From Chitinophaga sancti (lineage in GTDB: Bacteria; Bacteroidota; Bacteroidia; Chitinophagales; Chitinophagaceae), in contig NZ_CP139972.1 in NCBI RefSeq assembly GCF_034424315.1, positions 4,960,001 to 5,024,000 on the forward strand: DNA of 64,000 bases, given 5' to 3'. Every line of letters starts with the position of its first letter. The first letter of the stretch is position 1. A model generated the notes under the pieces. It saw only the letters and a list, made by a program, of their open reading frames with translations, was not told where the DNA came from and searched no databases. Made by a program: the position numbers and the translations under genes. This document shows positions 8,368 to 17,007 of the stretch, piece after piece.

Positions 8368-9129
8368 TTAATGAATTAAATTATTAGGAATTGAGTTCGG
8401 TTGAAATTGATTGTTGATCAGAATTAAAAAGGTGGTTCCCTTGCTGTCACTATTCGCCAGTATAAGATCTCCACCTAAAGAAACAGCATATAGTTTACTG
8501 ACATATAAGCCTAATCCCATTCCCCCCAAACCTTCGTCAATAGATTGGAACGGCTCAAATAGGAATGGAATTTTATCAGACGGAATACCCTCTCCATGAT
8601 CAGAAATTTGGAATAATAAACGGCTTACCCCCAAGGAACTGATTTGAATGGAAATGTCGGTGCCGGGAGGGGCAAATTTTAGGGCATTGTCTATGAGGTT
8701 CTTTATAATTTGTCCAAGTTTAATTTCATCTGTTATTATATACTCCGGTACTGTGCGTCGAAAAGTGGTTTTGATTTTTACGGAACGAGTAGCGGTGATT
8801 ACCTTATACTGTTGCAACTGATCCTTAAACCATTGGCGAATATGAATACGTTTCGATAACATTTTAATGGCTAGTTTACCATCTTGGATATTACTAGTTG
8901 CCATCATGTTATTTAAAACATGCAGGACATTAATGCCCATTGAGTTAATATGTGATAGGTAGAAATCGGTGTCTTTCTTGCTATCTTTCTCATTAAGTAG
9001 CATTTTACTTGCTGTACAAATACCTGCTATCTGTGTTCGCATTTCATGGGCCAACATACCCATAAAGCGGTGCATTGTTTCTAAATCAGCTGGGGATGTC
9101 CTTACCCTATTATTTTGTAATAATATCAT
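8368..9129 (-). CDS. Soluble histidine kinase
   Basis: A 253-aa sensor-less histidine kinase. The dimerisation/phosphoacceptor box is LAHEMRTQ with His28. The ATPase domain has the N box (NLIDNALKF), G1 (ISDHGEGIP), F box (LFEPFQS) and G2 (GMGLGLYVSKL). It has no membrane segment, PAS domain or receiver, so its input must come from a partner. No response regulator gene lies nearby. It is first in an operon with the nucleotidyltransferase-HEPN and XRE genes, an unusual partnership suggesting that phosphorylation or the ATPase fold itself controls the HEPN protein. That is inference. Confidence 0.88.
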   Translation of the reverse strand: MILLQNNRVRTSPADLETMHRFMGMLAHEMRTQIAGICTASKMLLNEKDSKKDTDFYLSHINSMGINVLHVLNNMMATSNIQDGKLAIKMLSKRIHIRQWFKDQLQQYKVITATRSVKIKTTFRRTVPEYIITDEIKLGQIIKNLIDNALKFAPPGTDISIQISSLGVSRLLFQISDHGEGIPSDKIPFLFEPFQSIDEGLGGMGLGLYVSKLYAVSLGGDLILANSDSKGTTFLILINNQFQPNSIPNNLIH

Positions 9130-9863
9130 AATAGAATTTTGAGAGTTTATGACATAGAAAAGCCCTTATCCCTTTACGGAATGTAGCTACCTTAGATAAG
9201 TAATTATGGGAAGTTTGGGTTATAACTCTAAAGAAGAAAACGGTTACAGTTGTTATGTTTAATATTCCTTACTTCTGATCTAAGGAGGTAAACAAAAGGA
9301 TGGATAAGGAGGTAATAGTAATCGCCTATAAGGAATTAGCTTCCTAAGAACTTTTTGTGGGCATAAGAGAAACGAAGGTGTCATAGCAACTCGCATTTAT
9401 GATAGAAAAATGCGAGCCCCGGATAGTAAGGTATCCTTTAGGCATATTTAAATGCCAATAGGGTTGGACTTACCCGCCCTTTGCCACCCGGGCTCTGACA
9501 AAGCCCACCGCTCGAAAGCGGCCAAAGCACAAATGCGTAAGTAAGCCCAACCCTATTAGATATAGGAATTGGGCGTTTTAAACTTACTCGTGCTTTGTGA
9601 ACTGTCAGATTCGGGTGCCGAGACTCGTCAAAACGTTTACCTCTTATTATATGAAGAAGTACAAATTTACCATATTAAATATAATTCCCATCATACCCGT
9701 TTAAAATAGGTACAAATAAGAAACTTTATTATGCAATTATAGCAATTAAATATACTAAAAACGTAAATAAAATATACATATAGTATATTTTAAACAACAA
9801 AATGTAAATAACAACTTGTATATCAGTAGGTTTTGCCATTTTTATAAAGTAAAATTTCCCAAA
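9130..9863. other. Long gene-free spacer between divergent operons
   Basis: About 730 bases separate the kinase operon (minus) from the HTH gene (plus). The part to 9,385 is purine-rich with only a 15-codon frame after an AGGAGG-like site. 9,388-9,645 is full of hairpins (separate entry). 9,650-9,860 is very AT-rich and must hold the promoter for the rightward genes. Confidence 0.6.
9388..9645. ncRNA. Candidate structured RNA: serial hairpins with a multibranch core
   Basis: Consecutive perfect stems occur: CTCGCATTT/AAATGCGAG (9390-9398 with 9408-9416), GGATA/TATCC (9421-9436) and GGCAT/ATGCC (9441-9456). A long closing stem AATAGGGTTGG/CCAACCCTATT (9457-9467 with 9547-9557) follows. Inside it are ACTTAC/GTAAGT (9468-9473 with 9537-9542) and CTTTG/CAAAG (9479-9483 with 9523-9527). 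These enclose two hairpins, GGGCT/AGCCC (9490-9506) and CCGCT-CGAA-AGCGG (9508-9521). A final CGTTTT/AAAACG pair encloses another small hairpin near 9,615-9,626. This nested clover-like design is far beyond chance for one spacer. It matches no RNA family I know. The transcribed strand is undetermined; a DNA-level role (origin of transfer, MITE) remains possible. Confidence 0.55.
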
Positions 9864-10265
9864 ATGACGAAGCAATCTAAACCTACTAAAGCAACTGATG
9901 TGAAAAGAGGAAGGAAAGTAAAGACTATTGAAGGTTTACGAGAAGATATTCAGTCAAAGTGTTTATCTATTAAGTCAATTATGGATAGTGGAAATCTAAA
10001 AAAAATGAGAGAATTAGAACCTCTTTTTTCTAAGGCAATGGCAGATGAATTAGGCGTAAATCATGGCCGCTTTTTAGATAAATTACGAAATCCTATAAAG
10101 TTTTCACTGAAGGACTTACACCGTTTTGCTTATTATGTAGGGTCAATTCCCGAAAAATTCACAGATCAGGCGAATCACGAAATTAAAACAGATAAAGACT
10201 TAGCCTCAAAACTGCATAAGTTCAAAGATATACAAGATATGAAGCAATATAATGCGGAACTGTAA
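9864..10265 (+). CDS. Small basic protein, probable HTH DNA-binding
   Basis: A 133-aa protein with a Lys/Arg-rich N-terminus (KRGRKVKTIEGL) and a C-terminal half (MADELGVNHGRFLDKL...FSLKDLHRFAYYVG) that reads like a divergent helix-turn-helix: helix, turn at GVN, recognition helix, then the typical trailing helix of XRE-like proteins. ATG 9864 is preferred to an upstream TTG. It precedes the SEFIR gene by 62 bases on the same strand and may regulate it. Function otherwise unknown. Confidence 0.6.
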   Translation: MTKQSKPTKATDVKRGRKVKTIEGLREDIQSKCLSIKSIMDSGNLKKMRELEPLFSKAMADELGVNHGRFLDKLRNPIKFSLKDLHRFAYYVGSIPEKFTDQANHEIKTDKDLASKLHKFKDIQDMKQYNAEL

Positions 10266-10327
10266 GTCGATTCAAGAAAATGTTTACTTAAAATTTGAAC
10301 CTTAAACAACCTGCAATACACCAAAAT

Positions 10328-11593
10328 ATGATTAATCCCGAAGAAATTTACCAGCTTCTACAAAAAGAACAATGGTCAAACATAATTGATATTCTTCATA
10401 AAAATAAAAATGAGATTGCGAACGAACCTTCTTTAATCAATGCGGCACAAACTTTTGAAACAGTGTTTCTTCAAAAAGTGCGAGAATATCCTAAAGATAA
10501 TAAAGATATAAATGGTGTTCTAGGCCTATTATACGTGCTCCATCACGGTAAGTTCTACAAGTTAACAGAAACTAACTTGAAGAAGCTTACAATTGAACTG
10601 GCAGAAAGAAGCCCATTCAAAGAAGCCTATAATTATGCAAAGCAATATCCAGATGAGGAAATTTGTAAAGAGATTATTACGAATTACGAATCCATAGTTA
10701 ATGAAATAGAGGAAGCAAGAGCAATATCACACTCAAAATCAACAATAAATTGGATAGAAGTTTACAACCGACTTTTTGAGTTAATTAATAATCCAGAAGA
10801 TGTAGCTACTTACTTTTCTGGACCAAGATTTATTAATGCCGTAAGAGAAATACTGCCCTATCATCCTGATTATTCCCAATATATTCAACTACGGGGGCAG
10901 GAAGGTAAAAGTACCAGTAGAAGAATATTTTACTATGATATATTAATGGATATTGACGAACTCACTCGAATAAGAATAGTAGACAAAATCACATCAATAG
11001 TAAAACCATTTTTACCAGAAAAAGTACAAGCAATTGACATGATTATGGGCAAGAAGGTAATTGACAACGATGTGATTAGTGCAACAAAAACTGAATCCCA
11101 AGCAGATAGCAATCCAGTAGTTTTCATTTCTTACTCTTGGGATGATGAAGCCCATAAAGAATGGGTTTTAAATCTTGCTAACAAACTTACCACGGATGGA
11201 GTTAAAGTTATATTGGATAGATATTCCCTAACAGCAGGGAAAAGCGTTCCTTTTTTTATAGAACAATCAATATCTCAAGCGCACAAGATCCTGATTATTT
11301 TCACACCCAATTATAAACTGAAGGCAGACAAAAGAGCCGGAGGCGTAGGATATGAATATTCCATTATGAATATAGATTTATATAAAAATCAAACTACAAA
11401 TGAAAAAATAATACCTGTGCTAAGGACAGGGGAAATGAAGGAAAGTATCCCAGAATTTATGCAACAATTTATTCACTTAGATTTGAGGAAAGACGAAAAT
11501 TTTCATATTAGTTACAGTGATCTAATCAGGGAAATTTATAATGAGCCCGCCATTATACAGCCAGAAATTGGGAATAAACCCAATTTTAATTAA
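10328..11593 (+). CDS. SEFIR (TIR-like) domain protein with helical N-terminal region
   Basis: A 421-aa protein. Residues about 263-400 form a SEFIR domain, the TIR-related fold: PVVFISYSWDDEAHKEWVL is the first strand and box 1, VKVILDRYSL the second strand region, and ILIIFTPNY plus GVGYEYSIM later elements. The first 250 residues are helical and unrecognised and may sense an invader signal. Bacterial TIR/SEFIR proteins act in anti-phage systems, often by cleaving NAD+ or making nucleotide signals, so a defence role is likely. Catalytic activity cannot be confirmed by eye. ATG 10328 is chosen; an upstream TTG would add 11 residues. Confidence 0.82.
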   Translation: MINPEEIYQLLQKEQWSNIIDILHKNKNEIANEPSLINAAQTFETVFLQKVREYPKDNKDINGVLGLLYVLHHGKFYKLTETNLKKLTIELAERSPFKEAYNYAKQYPDEEICKEIITNYESIVNEIEEARAISHSKSTINWIEVYNRLFELINNPEDVATYFSGPRFINAVREILPYHPDYSQYIQLRGQEGKSTSRRIFYYDILMDIDELTRIRIVDKITSIVKPFLPEKVQAIDMIMGKKVIDNDVISATKTESQADSNPVVFISYSWDDEAHKEWVLNLANKLTTDGVKVILDRYSLTAGKSVPFFIEQSISQAHKILIIFTPNYKLKADKRAGGVGYEYSIMNIDLYKNQTTNEKIIPVLRTGEMKESIPEFMQQFIHLDLRKDENFHISYSDLIREIYNEPAIIQPEIGNKPNFN

Positions 11594-11910
11594 TAGCTGC
11601 TCAATAACAGAATATATAGTTTACACCAGCATTGTTAAATCACGCATTCTTTATTTTGAATTTTAATAAACTCATTTTTCTACCTTATCTGAGGTTTATA
11701 GTAGAGTAATTAACCAAGGACTATATTAAAATGCCTTTCGTATGTCATCCTCTGAGATTTTGACTGTATAAATTCCATTCCCCAATCATAACTCAGGGAG
11801 AAATTGTCGAAACTCTTAAATTAAGGCTATTGATTAAATTACAATGCATTAGACTGTATTTACCACTTGTATTATAATTAGAATATAGTATAACCTTCAA
11901 AAAAAAAGAA
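11594..11910. other. AT-rich spacer, no gene seen
   Basis: About 317 bases without a supported gene, RNA or strong hairpin. It probably carries the promoter of the following gene. Confidence 0.5.
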
Positions 11911-13005
11911 ATGGCAAAAAGAGACCCCGAAAAAACTGCCCGAAATAAAATTATTAATAGTCTTTCTGAAGAATTGAAAATATTACTCCCTGAAGTTTTA
12001 TTAAAAACGGGATTTGATTCAGAATTTTCTTTACATGGAAAGATTGGAGGAAAGTTTGCTGATTATATTGACATAAAAAACGAAGTTATTTACTCATCTG
12101 ATCACTTTATCAGCCTTTGGTTACAAGGTTATGAAGAGGACCTAAAAGCAAGAGGAAGTAACAAAGAAAATAGCAGTACTTACGACACCTATTTGCTTTT
12201 AAGAAAATATAAAGTTTTTAAAGATTATTTATTCCTTTTTTTAGAAAGGACGTATTTGAGAAATTTTGAAGCACTGTCTAAAAAGAGACCCAAAGTTGAG
12301 GAAGCTGAAATTTGGATTGGTCAAACGAATGCTAATTACGGGCTGATGGTGACACCAAGATTTGTAAATGGTCAGTGGGAGAATGACAAAAGTGAAATCA
12401 GGCACTTTAAAAAGCCATTTTGGAGTATTGGTCATGTACTAGAGACAGGACTATTAATTCCGAATAAAGATGCTAAAATACCCTTTAGGGATATTCCGGA
12501 ATATTTAAACTTTTTTCAGAACGTAATTGTAAGAGCTTCTGGTTCGAAGTATGAAATGGAGTTAGCAGAGCATTATTCAAATTATGTTATTAACAGTGAA
12601 AGACCCGAAAATGTTCCCCTCCTTATTCCTGAATTTAGATATGAAGGGATTGAAGTGGTTCATAAATATAGACTAGACTTTACAATAATTGAACCAAGTG
12701 AATTAAATAAGATTGGCTTTGAATTATCTCCTTGGTCAACACATGGTCATCTCACTAAAACAGCTGGATTAACTCAAAAAGCAATTAACGAAATGGCGAG
12801 GAATAATTTTGAAAAAGAGATGAAAAAACATAAGGATTTCTTTAAAAAGCATGGAATCTTCGCCCTTATTTATACTGATATTGATTTAACAGATACGGGA
12901 AAAATATTTAGTGATATGAAAAAGTACTTAGAACCGAAAAGTTCAGGAAAACAATTGAAGCTTCATATTATGGAGGATTTTTTTAATAAACCTTTAGAAA
13001 GGTAA
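11911..13005 (+). CDS. Unknown protein with PD-(D/E)XK-like C-terminal region
   Basis: A 364-aa protein in the defence cluster. Around residues 235-275 the pattern IPEFRYEGIEVVHKYRLDFTII...KIGFELSPWSTHG recalls the restriction-endonuclease-like core: a Glu, an Asp at the end of a strand (YRLDF), then a strand with Glu (IGFELS) where the canonical Lys is replaced by Ser. It then has long Lys/Glu-rich helices. The fold assignment is tentative. It is followed 153 bases later by a trypsin-like protease gene on the same strand, a plausible functional pair. Confidence 0.6.
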   Translation: MAKRDPEKTARNKIINSLSEELKILLPEVLLKTGFDSEFSLHGKIGGKFADYIDIKNEVIYSSDHFISLWLQGYEEDLKARGSNKENSSTYDTYLLLRKYKVFKDYLFLFLERTYLRNFEALSKKRPKVEEAEIWIGQTNANYGLMVTPRFVNGQWENDKSEIRHFKKPFWSIGHVLETGLLIPNKDAKIPFRDIPEYLNFFQNVIVRASGSKYEMELAEHYSNYVINSERPENVPLLIPEFRYEGIEVVHKYRLDFTIIEPSELNKIGFELSPWSTHGHLTKTAGLTQKAINEMARNNFEKEMKKHKDFFKKHGIFALIYTDIDLTDTGKIFSDMKKYLEPKSSGKQLKLHIMEDFFNKPLER

Positions 13006-13158
13006 GGCCGTATGATTATGATTTAAATAGCTATTGTTTTTATATTACATGTTAATTTAAAAACATTATGCAAAATGCATCCTGTTAACCATTGCTAATA
13101 ACTATTGATTTTCTTTGCATTGGAAGGTTCAGCAAATAATTATTTTAAAAATAAATGT

Positions 13159-13893
13159 ATGTTTAAAAATTCAGAAGGTAAACTTGTTCCAAAAGAAGCC
13201 AGCATTTTTCCTCTTATAACTTTTGATCCTAAATCGAAGGTTTTCAATTGTGTTGGAACTGGTTTTTTTATAACTCCTTTTGGTGGTTTTGTAACTGCAA
13301 AACATGTATTTTTTAAAAATGACGGAACCCATCGCCCAACACTCTATGGAGTACAAAGCTTGGAAGATGGTACACGTGTAGTCCGTACTCTCAAACATCT
13401 AGTAGTACATCCAAATGCAGATATTGCAATTGGCATGTTAGGAGATGCCAAAAATAATGACAGGTTTAATCAAAATCCAGTACCAGCATCTGCCTTTTGT
13501 TTATCTTTTCAACCCTTGCAGACTGGAGATGCCATAAGTACTTACGCTTTTCCGAATACACAAAATGAATGGCTAGATGATGATCATCAACAATTTACAT
13601 TTCAAGGTGTATGGTCTTCAGGAATAGTTGAGGATTTTCATCCAAATGGTATGGGACTCTTGCGAAATGCATGTTATCAAACAACAATGAAAATAGATGG
13701 CGGTGCTAGTGGAGGACCAGTTTTGCATAATGCGACGGTGGTCGCTGTTAACTCTACAGGAATGGATTTAGGTGATGTAGCAATTTCTAGTTTAACACCA
13801 GTGACATTCTTGAAAGATCTATCGGTACCGTCTGAAAATGGAAATATTCCTATTCCAGACCTTATCGCGGGTGGATATATTACGGTAATATAA
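13159..13893 (+). CDS. Trypsin-like serine protease, cytoplasmic
   Basis: A 244-aa single-domain chymotrypsin-fold peptidase. The catalytic triad is visible: His49 in FVTAKHVFF, Asp88 in HPNADIAIGML, and Ser184 in DGGASGGPVLH (GxSGGP signature). No signal peptide is seen from ATG 13159, and a TTG 54 bases upstream adds no secretion signal. Cytoplasmic trypsin-like proteases occur in defence islands, where they can cleave partner effectors on infection. Here the nearest partners are the nuclease-like protein upstream and the SEFIR protein. The activation link is inferred. Confidence 0.85.
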   Translation: MFKNSEGKLVPKEASIFPLITFDPKSKVFNCVGTGFFITPFGGFVTAKHVFFKNDGTHRPTLYGVQSLEDGTRVVRTLKHLVVHPNADIAIGMLGDAKNNDRFNQNPVPASAFCLSFQPLQTGDAISTYAFPNTQNEWLDDDHQQFTFQGVWSSGIVEDFHPNGMGLLRNACYQTTMKIDGGASGGPVLHNATVVAVNSTGMDLGDVAISSLTPVTFLKDLSVPSENGNIPIPDLIAGGYITVI

Positions 13894-13969
13894 AGAGGTT
13901 AGTTTCGTAACAAATTAAATCTCGCAAACCTTTCCAAATTATATTTCTTATGGACAACACATACTGCAA

Positions 13970-14908
13970 TTAAGGCAGCGGAACATCATTAGTGTTATTA
14001 CTTTCTTTCTTTGCCAAATGAGGATACATGTCTTGTATCCTTTTCTTTTTCTCTTCTGTGTCTGCTTTATCCAACAATCTTTGATAAAGGTTAGGCTTTA
14101 GGTAATGTGTATCTGTACCCATATAAAAGTAGTCATCGATAAAATCAGCAGATAATTCAAGTAGGGTTTTCATCTCAAATAAACCTACTAAATCAAACAG
14201 AATTACAGTGTCATCTTGTGGATTATCGTCATACTTAATAAAATGTTCTTTGAAATCACCAGGAATTTTGTTTACGTGATCAACAAATTTATAAAGTGGA
14301 TCAAGTACCAATATTTGAAAAAGCGAATCATCATGATTGCTATTAGTCATCACTTCAATAGTTTTCTGATAAATGTAGGATAGTTTATGACTATGTTTAG
14401 GCTGAGTTCCTGTTAAGAAAAGATATGCTTTACAAAAGACCTCGATATAAAAAACAAGGTTATGATATATAGCAGGAGATAACGTACTGAGAAGGCCGAA
14501 CTTATGAGAGTCGATGTCATACACTTTCTCATCTTTAACAACTTCAATCGCTTTTTCAATTAATAATGAAACTACTGTATATTGGTTAAGGCAAGAATTT
14601 ACGGCTGGATTTTTAGTCGTTTTCTTATTTGCAACTAATCCAACAGTGCTAATCCATACATATCCAAACTGGCTTTCTGATATATGCAATTTACGTATGG
14701 CATCATAATAAAAGTATTTGGCTGTAAAGTTTTCATAGTTAACGTCTATTAATTCAAGAATAGAGATAAATAATTCTCTTTCGGAAAATTTGAATTGATC
14801 GGCAAATGGCTCCTTTTTAATAATTCGATTAACTATTTCTTCTACATGGGCCTGCTTGGACACCAAAATATATTCTTTCCCATCTTCAGTTATAAACTCC
14901 AATTTCAT
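13970..14908 (-). CDS. Unknown 312-aa helical protein
   Basis: I recognise no family. The protein is predominantly helical with no signal peptide or membrane segment. The central part (YHNLVFYIEVFCKAYLFLTG...PKHSHKLSYIYQKTIEVM) loosely resembles HEPN or Abi-type helical bundles, but no RxxxxH motif is seen. The C-terminus is Lys/Glu-rich, then Asn-rich. It lies 65 bases downstream of the next gene, same strand, so the two probably form one operon. Confidence 0.55.
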   Translation of the reverse strand: MKLEFITEDGKEYILVSKQAHVEEIVNRIIKKEPFADQFKFSERELFISILELIDVNYENFTAKYFYYDAIRKLHISESQFGYVWISTVGLVANKKTTKNPAVNSCLNQYTVVSLLIEKAIEVVKDEKVYDIDSHKFGLLSTLSPAIYHNLVFYIEVFCKAYLFLTGTQPKHSHKLSYIYQKTIEVMTNSNHDDSLFQILVLDPLYKFVDHVNKIPGDFKEHFIKYDDNPQDDTVILFDLVGLFEMKTLLELSADFIDDYFYMGTDTHYLKPNLYQRLLDKADTEEKKKRIQDMYPHLAKKESNNTNDVPLP

Positions 14909-14973
14909 TTATATTGATTTTTACAGAATAAAGTTTTTTAATGCCGTTAGTTTGTTCAATAAGGCAAGAGTAT

Positions 14974-15630
14974 TTATTGGGCAAATGTTACAAAACCGTA
15001 TCTTGAAGAAAGCTCTTCACTTCCTCCTTGTAGAATAATTTCCAATTGTTTTTGGGAAGACATTATTTTTAACGATTTAAAAATTTCTTCTACCAGATCA
15101 CCAAGCTTTAATAAGTTTACAGTCGTACAATTCTGTGAATTCCTTGTAATAATGTCACCATTCCATTGATAGCTTGGAAGTTCAATTAAAGGGGTGACTG
15201 AATTAGATCGCAATTTAAAATGATGGGTTAATGCTGGAACCCTTCTGTTAATATTATATAAAGCATAATCATGGGCCAAGGCACATCTCAAAGCGTATAG
15301 GCAATATATTTCATTATCAGACAAACTAGAAAAATATTTGAGTGCTCTTAAAATATTATTTGTATTTTCTGGAAAATTAATGGATGTCATCGATGGCTTA
15401 AAACATTTTCCGACCTGATCAAGTAAAATGAGGTATCCGATTGCACCAAGCCAACATCCATTAACATTATTGTCATAAATTTCTATCTCCCCAGTTTCTA
15501 TATTTCTTCCTGTAAATTTTCGTGAATCGCGGATTCCTGCAATTAAAGCTGAGAAGTATACTAGGTTGCCTAACGGCAGTATATCTCCTAAATGCGAACT
15601 AATAACTTGTTCTGGTGTTAACTTGTTCAT
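14974..15630 (-). CDS. Unknown protein with HEPN-like RxxxxH motif
   Basis: A 218-aa helical protein. LYALRCALAHDYALYN contains Arg-x4-His in the context (LRxALAH) seen in HEPN ribonuclease domains of abortive-infection and toxin proteins. This suggests, but does not prove, RNase activity. It is first of a two-gene minus-strand operon, and a perfect 13-bp palindrome lies about 60 bases upstream, fitting an operator. An island-borne defence or toxin role is inferred from motif and setting. Confidence 0.6.
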   Translation of the reverse strand: MNKLTPEQVISSHLGDILPLGNLVYFSALIAGIRDSRKFTGRNIETGEIEIYDNNVNGCWLGAIGYLILLDQVGKCFKPSMTSINFPENTNNILRALKYFSSLSDNEIYCLYALRCALAHDYALYNINRRVPALTHHFKLRSNSVTPLIELPSYQWNGDIITRNSQNCTTVNLLKLGDLVEEIFKSLKIMSSQKQLEIILQGGSEELSSRYGFVTFAQ

Positions 15631-15690
15631 TTTTAACAGATTGATTATTTCTTCAATAGTCTTTATTCTCTTATTTCATAAAGGTAACAG

Positions 15691-15721
15691 CACATCTGCG
15701 CAATCTACTTGCGCAGATGTG
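15691..15721. promoter_or_regulatory. Perfect 13-bp inverted repeat upstream of the HEPN-like gene
   Basis: CACATCTGCGCAA (15691-15703), a 5-base spacer, then TTGCGCAGATGTG (15709-15721). There is no T-run on either side, so an operator for a dimeric regulator is more likely than a terminator. Confidence 0.5.
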
Positions 15722-15863
15722 TAATAATCAAAATAAATTAACAAAAATTATTGTTATCTGGTCTAGGGATCAATATTTGATAATAGTCATCAATCTTCAA
15801 ATATGAGTTAATATATCTCCTTATAATTAAACTTCGCAAGTAATTTCACTTGTATATGCAGCT

Positions 15864-15919
15864 ATTTTAGATAAATCCTCTACAAACTGGTTCGAAAGTT
15901 GTCCCCGGTAGCCCGCAAG
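15864..15919 (-). repeat. Dispersed repeat, copy A
   Basis: One of four related segments in the window (others at about 23136, 33805 and 38145). The plus strand begins ATTTTAGATAAATC and contains GGTTCGAAAG followed by TGTCCC and CCCGC. The minus strand reads as a conserved peptide tail (GYRGQLSNQFVEDLSKI), with copies differing partly at third codon positions. A strong hairpin terminator follows on the plus side. Confidence 0.6.
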
Positions 15920-15925
15920 TACAAT

Positions 15926-15950
15926 AAAACCCGCGCGTTGCGCGGGTTTT
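15926..15950. terminator. Perfect 11-bp hairpin terminator
   Basis: AAAACCCGCGC, loop GTT, GCGCGGGTTTT, with T-rich sequence on either strand. A strong symmetrical intrinsic terminator beside repeat copy A. Confidence 0.75.
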
Positions 15951-16020
15951 ATTATTTTAAGTATTTAATGAGTTTCTAAAATGTTTGGGATCAAGTTGAA
16001 AACTTGGGGGATTGGTGTGG

Positions 16021-17007
16021 TCAAGCATAAATTTTAGATAGTCTAAACAAGAAGAATTCAACATCTCTTACTCCTCTCATCGCATTCCTAAACGCTTTGA
16101 TCTTCGCATTAAATGATTCTGCCGACGCATTGGTGGCCCGGTTGTTGAAAAAATTGAGGATGCCCAGATAATGGTGCTGGATAGTCCTGGCAAGGGTTTT
16201 AAAGGACGGTAGACCGGCATCTTCAACGTCATTGTACCATAATGCCAGCTTTTTAAATGCCTGTTCTTTACTCGTACAATGCCGAAAAACTTCACCTAAA
16301 CGTAATGATAATTGATACCCTTTATGAATCACAGGATATCTGGTGAACAGCAATTCAGCTCTTTGTCTTTGTTCACGGGTCCAGGCTCCCGGGTGCTTAA
16401 ATAACAGGTAACGGCTTCGTGCCAGTAATTGTTTAACGCTATCTCCGTTAGGTAAAATCTCCGGTTGATAAGCATGACCTGTCCTTTTAGCCTGGTCCAT
16501 AGCAACATTCTCTTCTTCTAATGCCTGCCAGCGATGATGAATACGGATCTCCTGCACAGCTTCAAAGGCCAGCTTCTGTACATGGAATCTGTCTATGACG
16601 CGATGAGCATTAGGGAAGCATCTTTGAACTGTCGAGTTCATACTCGCTGCCACCGTATCTAATGTCACTTCCTCAACCATCCTGCGTAATCGCTTTGGGA
16701 TTCTTTTTAACACCTCTGTCAACTGATCTGCCTGCGTTCCTTTGATCATCGCTACGATTGAGCCCTTTCGGCCTTTAGCCTCTTTATTAGTAACGATCGT
16801 ATAAAGTTCCCCATTCGCAAACGCCGTCTCGTCAATACTTAAAGAACGACCCATATTTTGCTCAAAGAGCATCCATTCGGCAGCGTGTTCTTGCTGCTCC
16901 CATGTGGAATAATCGCTGAGATGATGTTTGTATTGTTGCTGTAACTGCTTGCCATCAACCTGGAAGAAATGGCCTAAAACTGTTGGACTAACGGGGCTTT
17001 CGTCCAA
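16021..17007 (-). CDS. ISAon1-family transposase (DDE, ISL3-like)
   Basis: A 328-aa DDE-type transposase that moves the surrounding element. SIDETAF carries the first acidic residue, LDTVAASMN and RVIDRFHVQKL lie around the second, and NASAESFNAKIKAFRN holds the catalytic Glu region. The frame opens with TTG at 17007 and overlaps the upstream N-region gene by 20 bases in a different frame. It may start there or be reached by a frameshift at the T-rich/A-rich stretch just upstream; which one is not decided by the sequence. Confidence 0.88.
   Translation of the reverse strand: MDESPVSPTVLGHFFQVDGKQLQQQYKHHLSDYSTWEQQEHAAEWMLFEQNMGRSLSIDETAFANGELYTIVTNKEAKGRKGSIVAMIKGTQADQLTEVLKRIPKRLRRMVEEVTLDTVAASMNSTVQRCFPNAHRVIDRFHVQKLAFEAVQEIRIHHRWQALEEENVAMDQAKRTGHAYQPEILPNGDSVKQLLARSRYLLFKHPGAWTREQRQRAELLFTRYPVIHKGYQLSLRLGEVFRHCTSKEQAFKKLALWYNDVEDAGLPSFKTLARTIQHHYLGILNFFNNRATNASAESFNAKIKAFRNAMRGVRDVEFFLFRLSKIYA

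Noticed and set aside
9457..9557. RNase P-like or tmRNA-like reading of the multibranch segment
   Set aside because: Some loop words recall RNase P, but the universally conserved core sequences are absent and no tag reading frame exists.
15864..15920. Plus-strand peptide in the dispersed repeat (ILDKSSTNWFESCPR)
   Set aside because: Copy B has an in-frame stop upstream and the pattern of silent changes fits the minus strand better.
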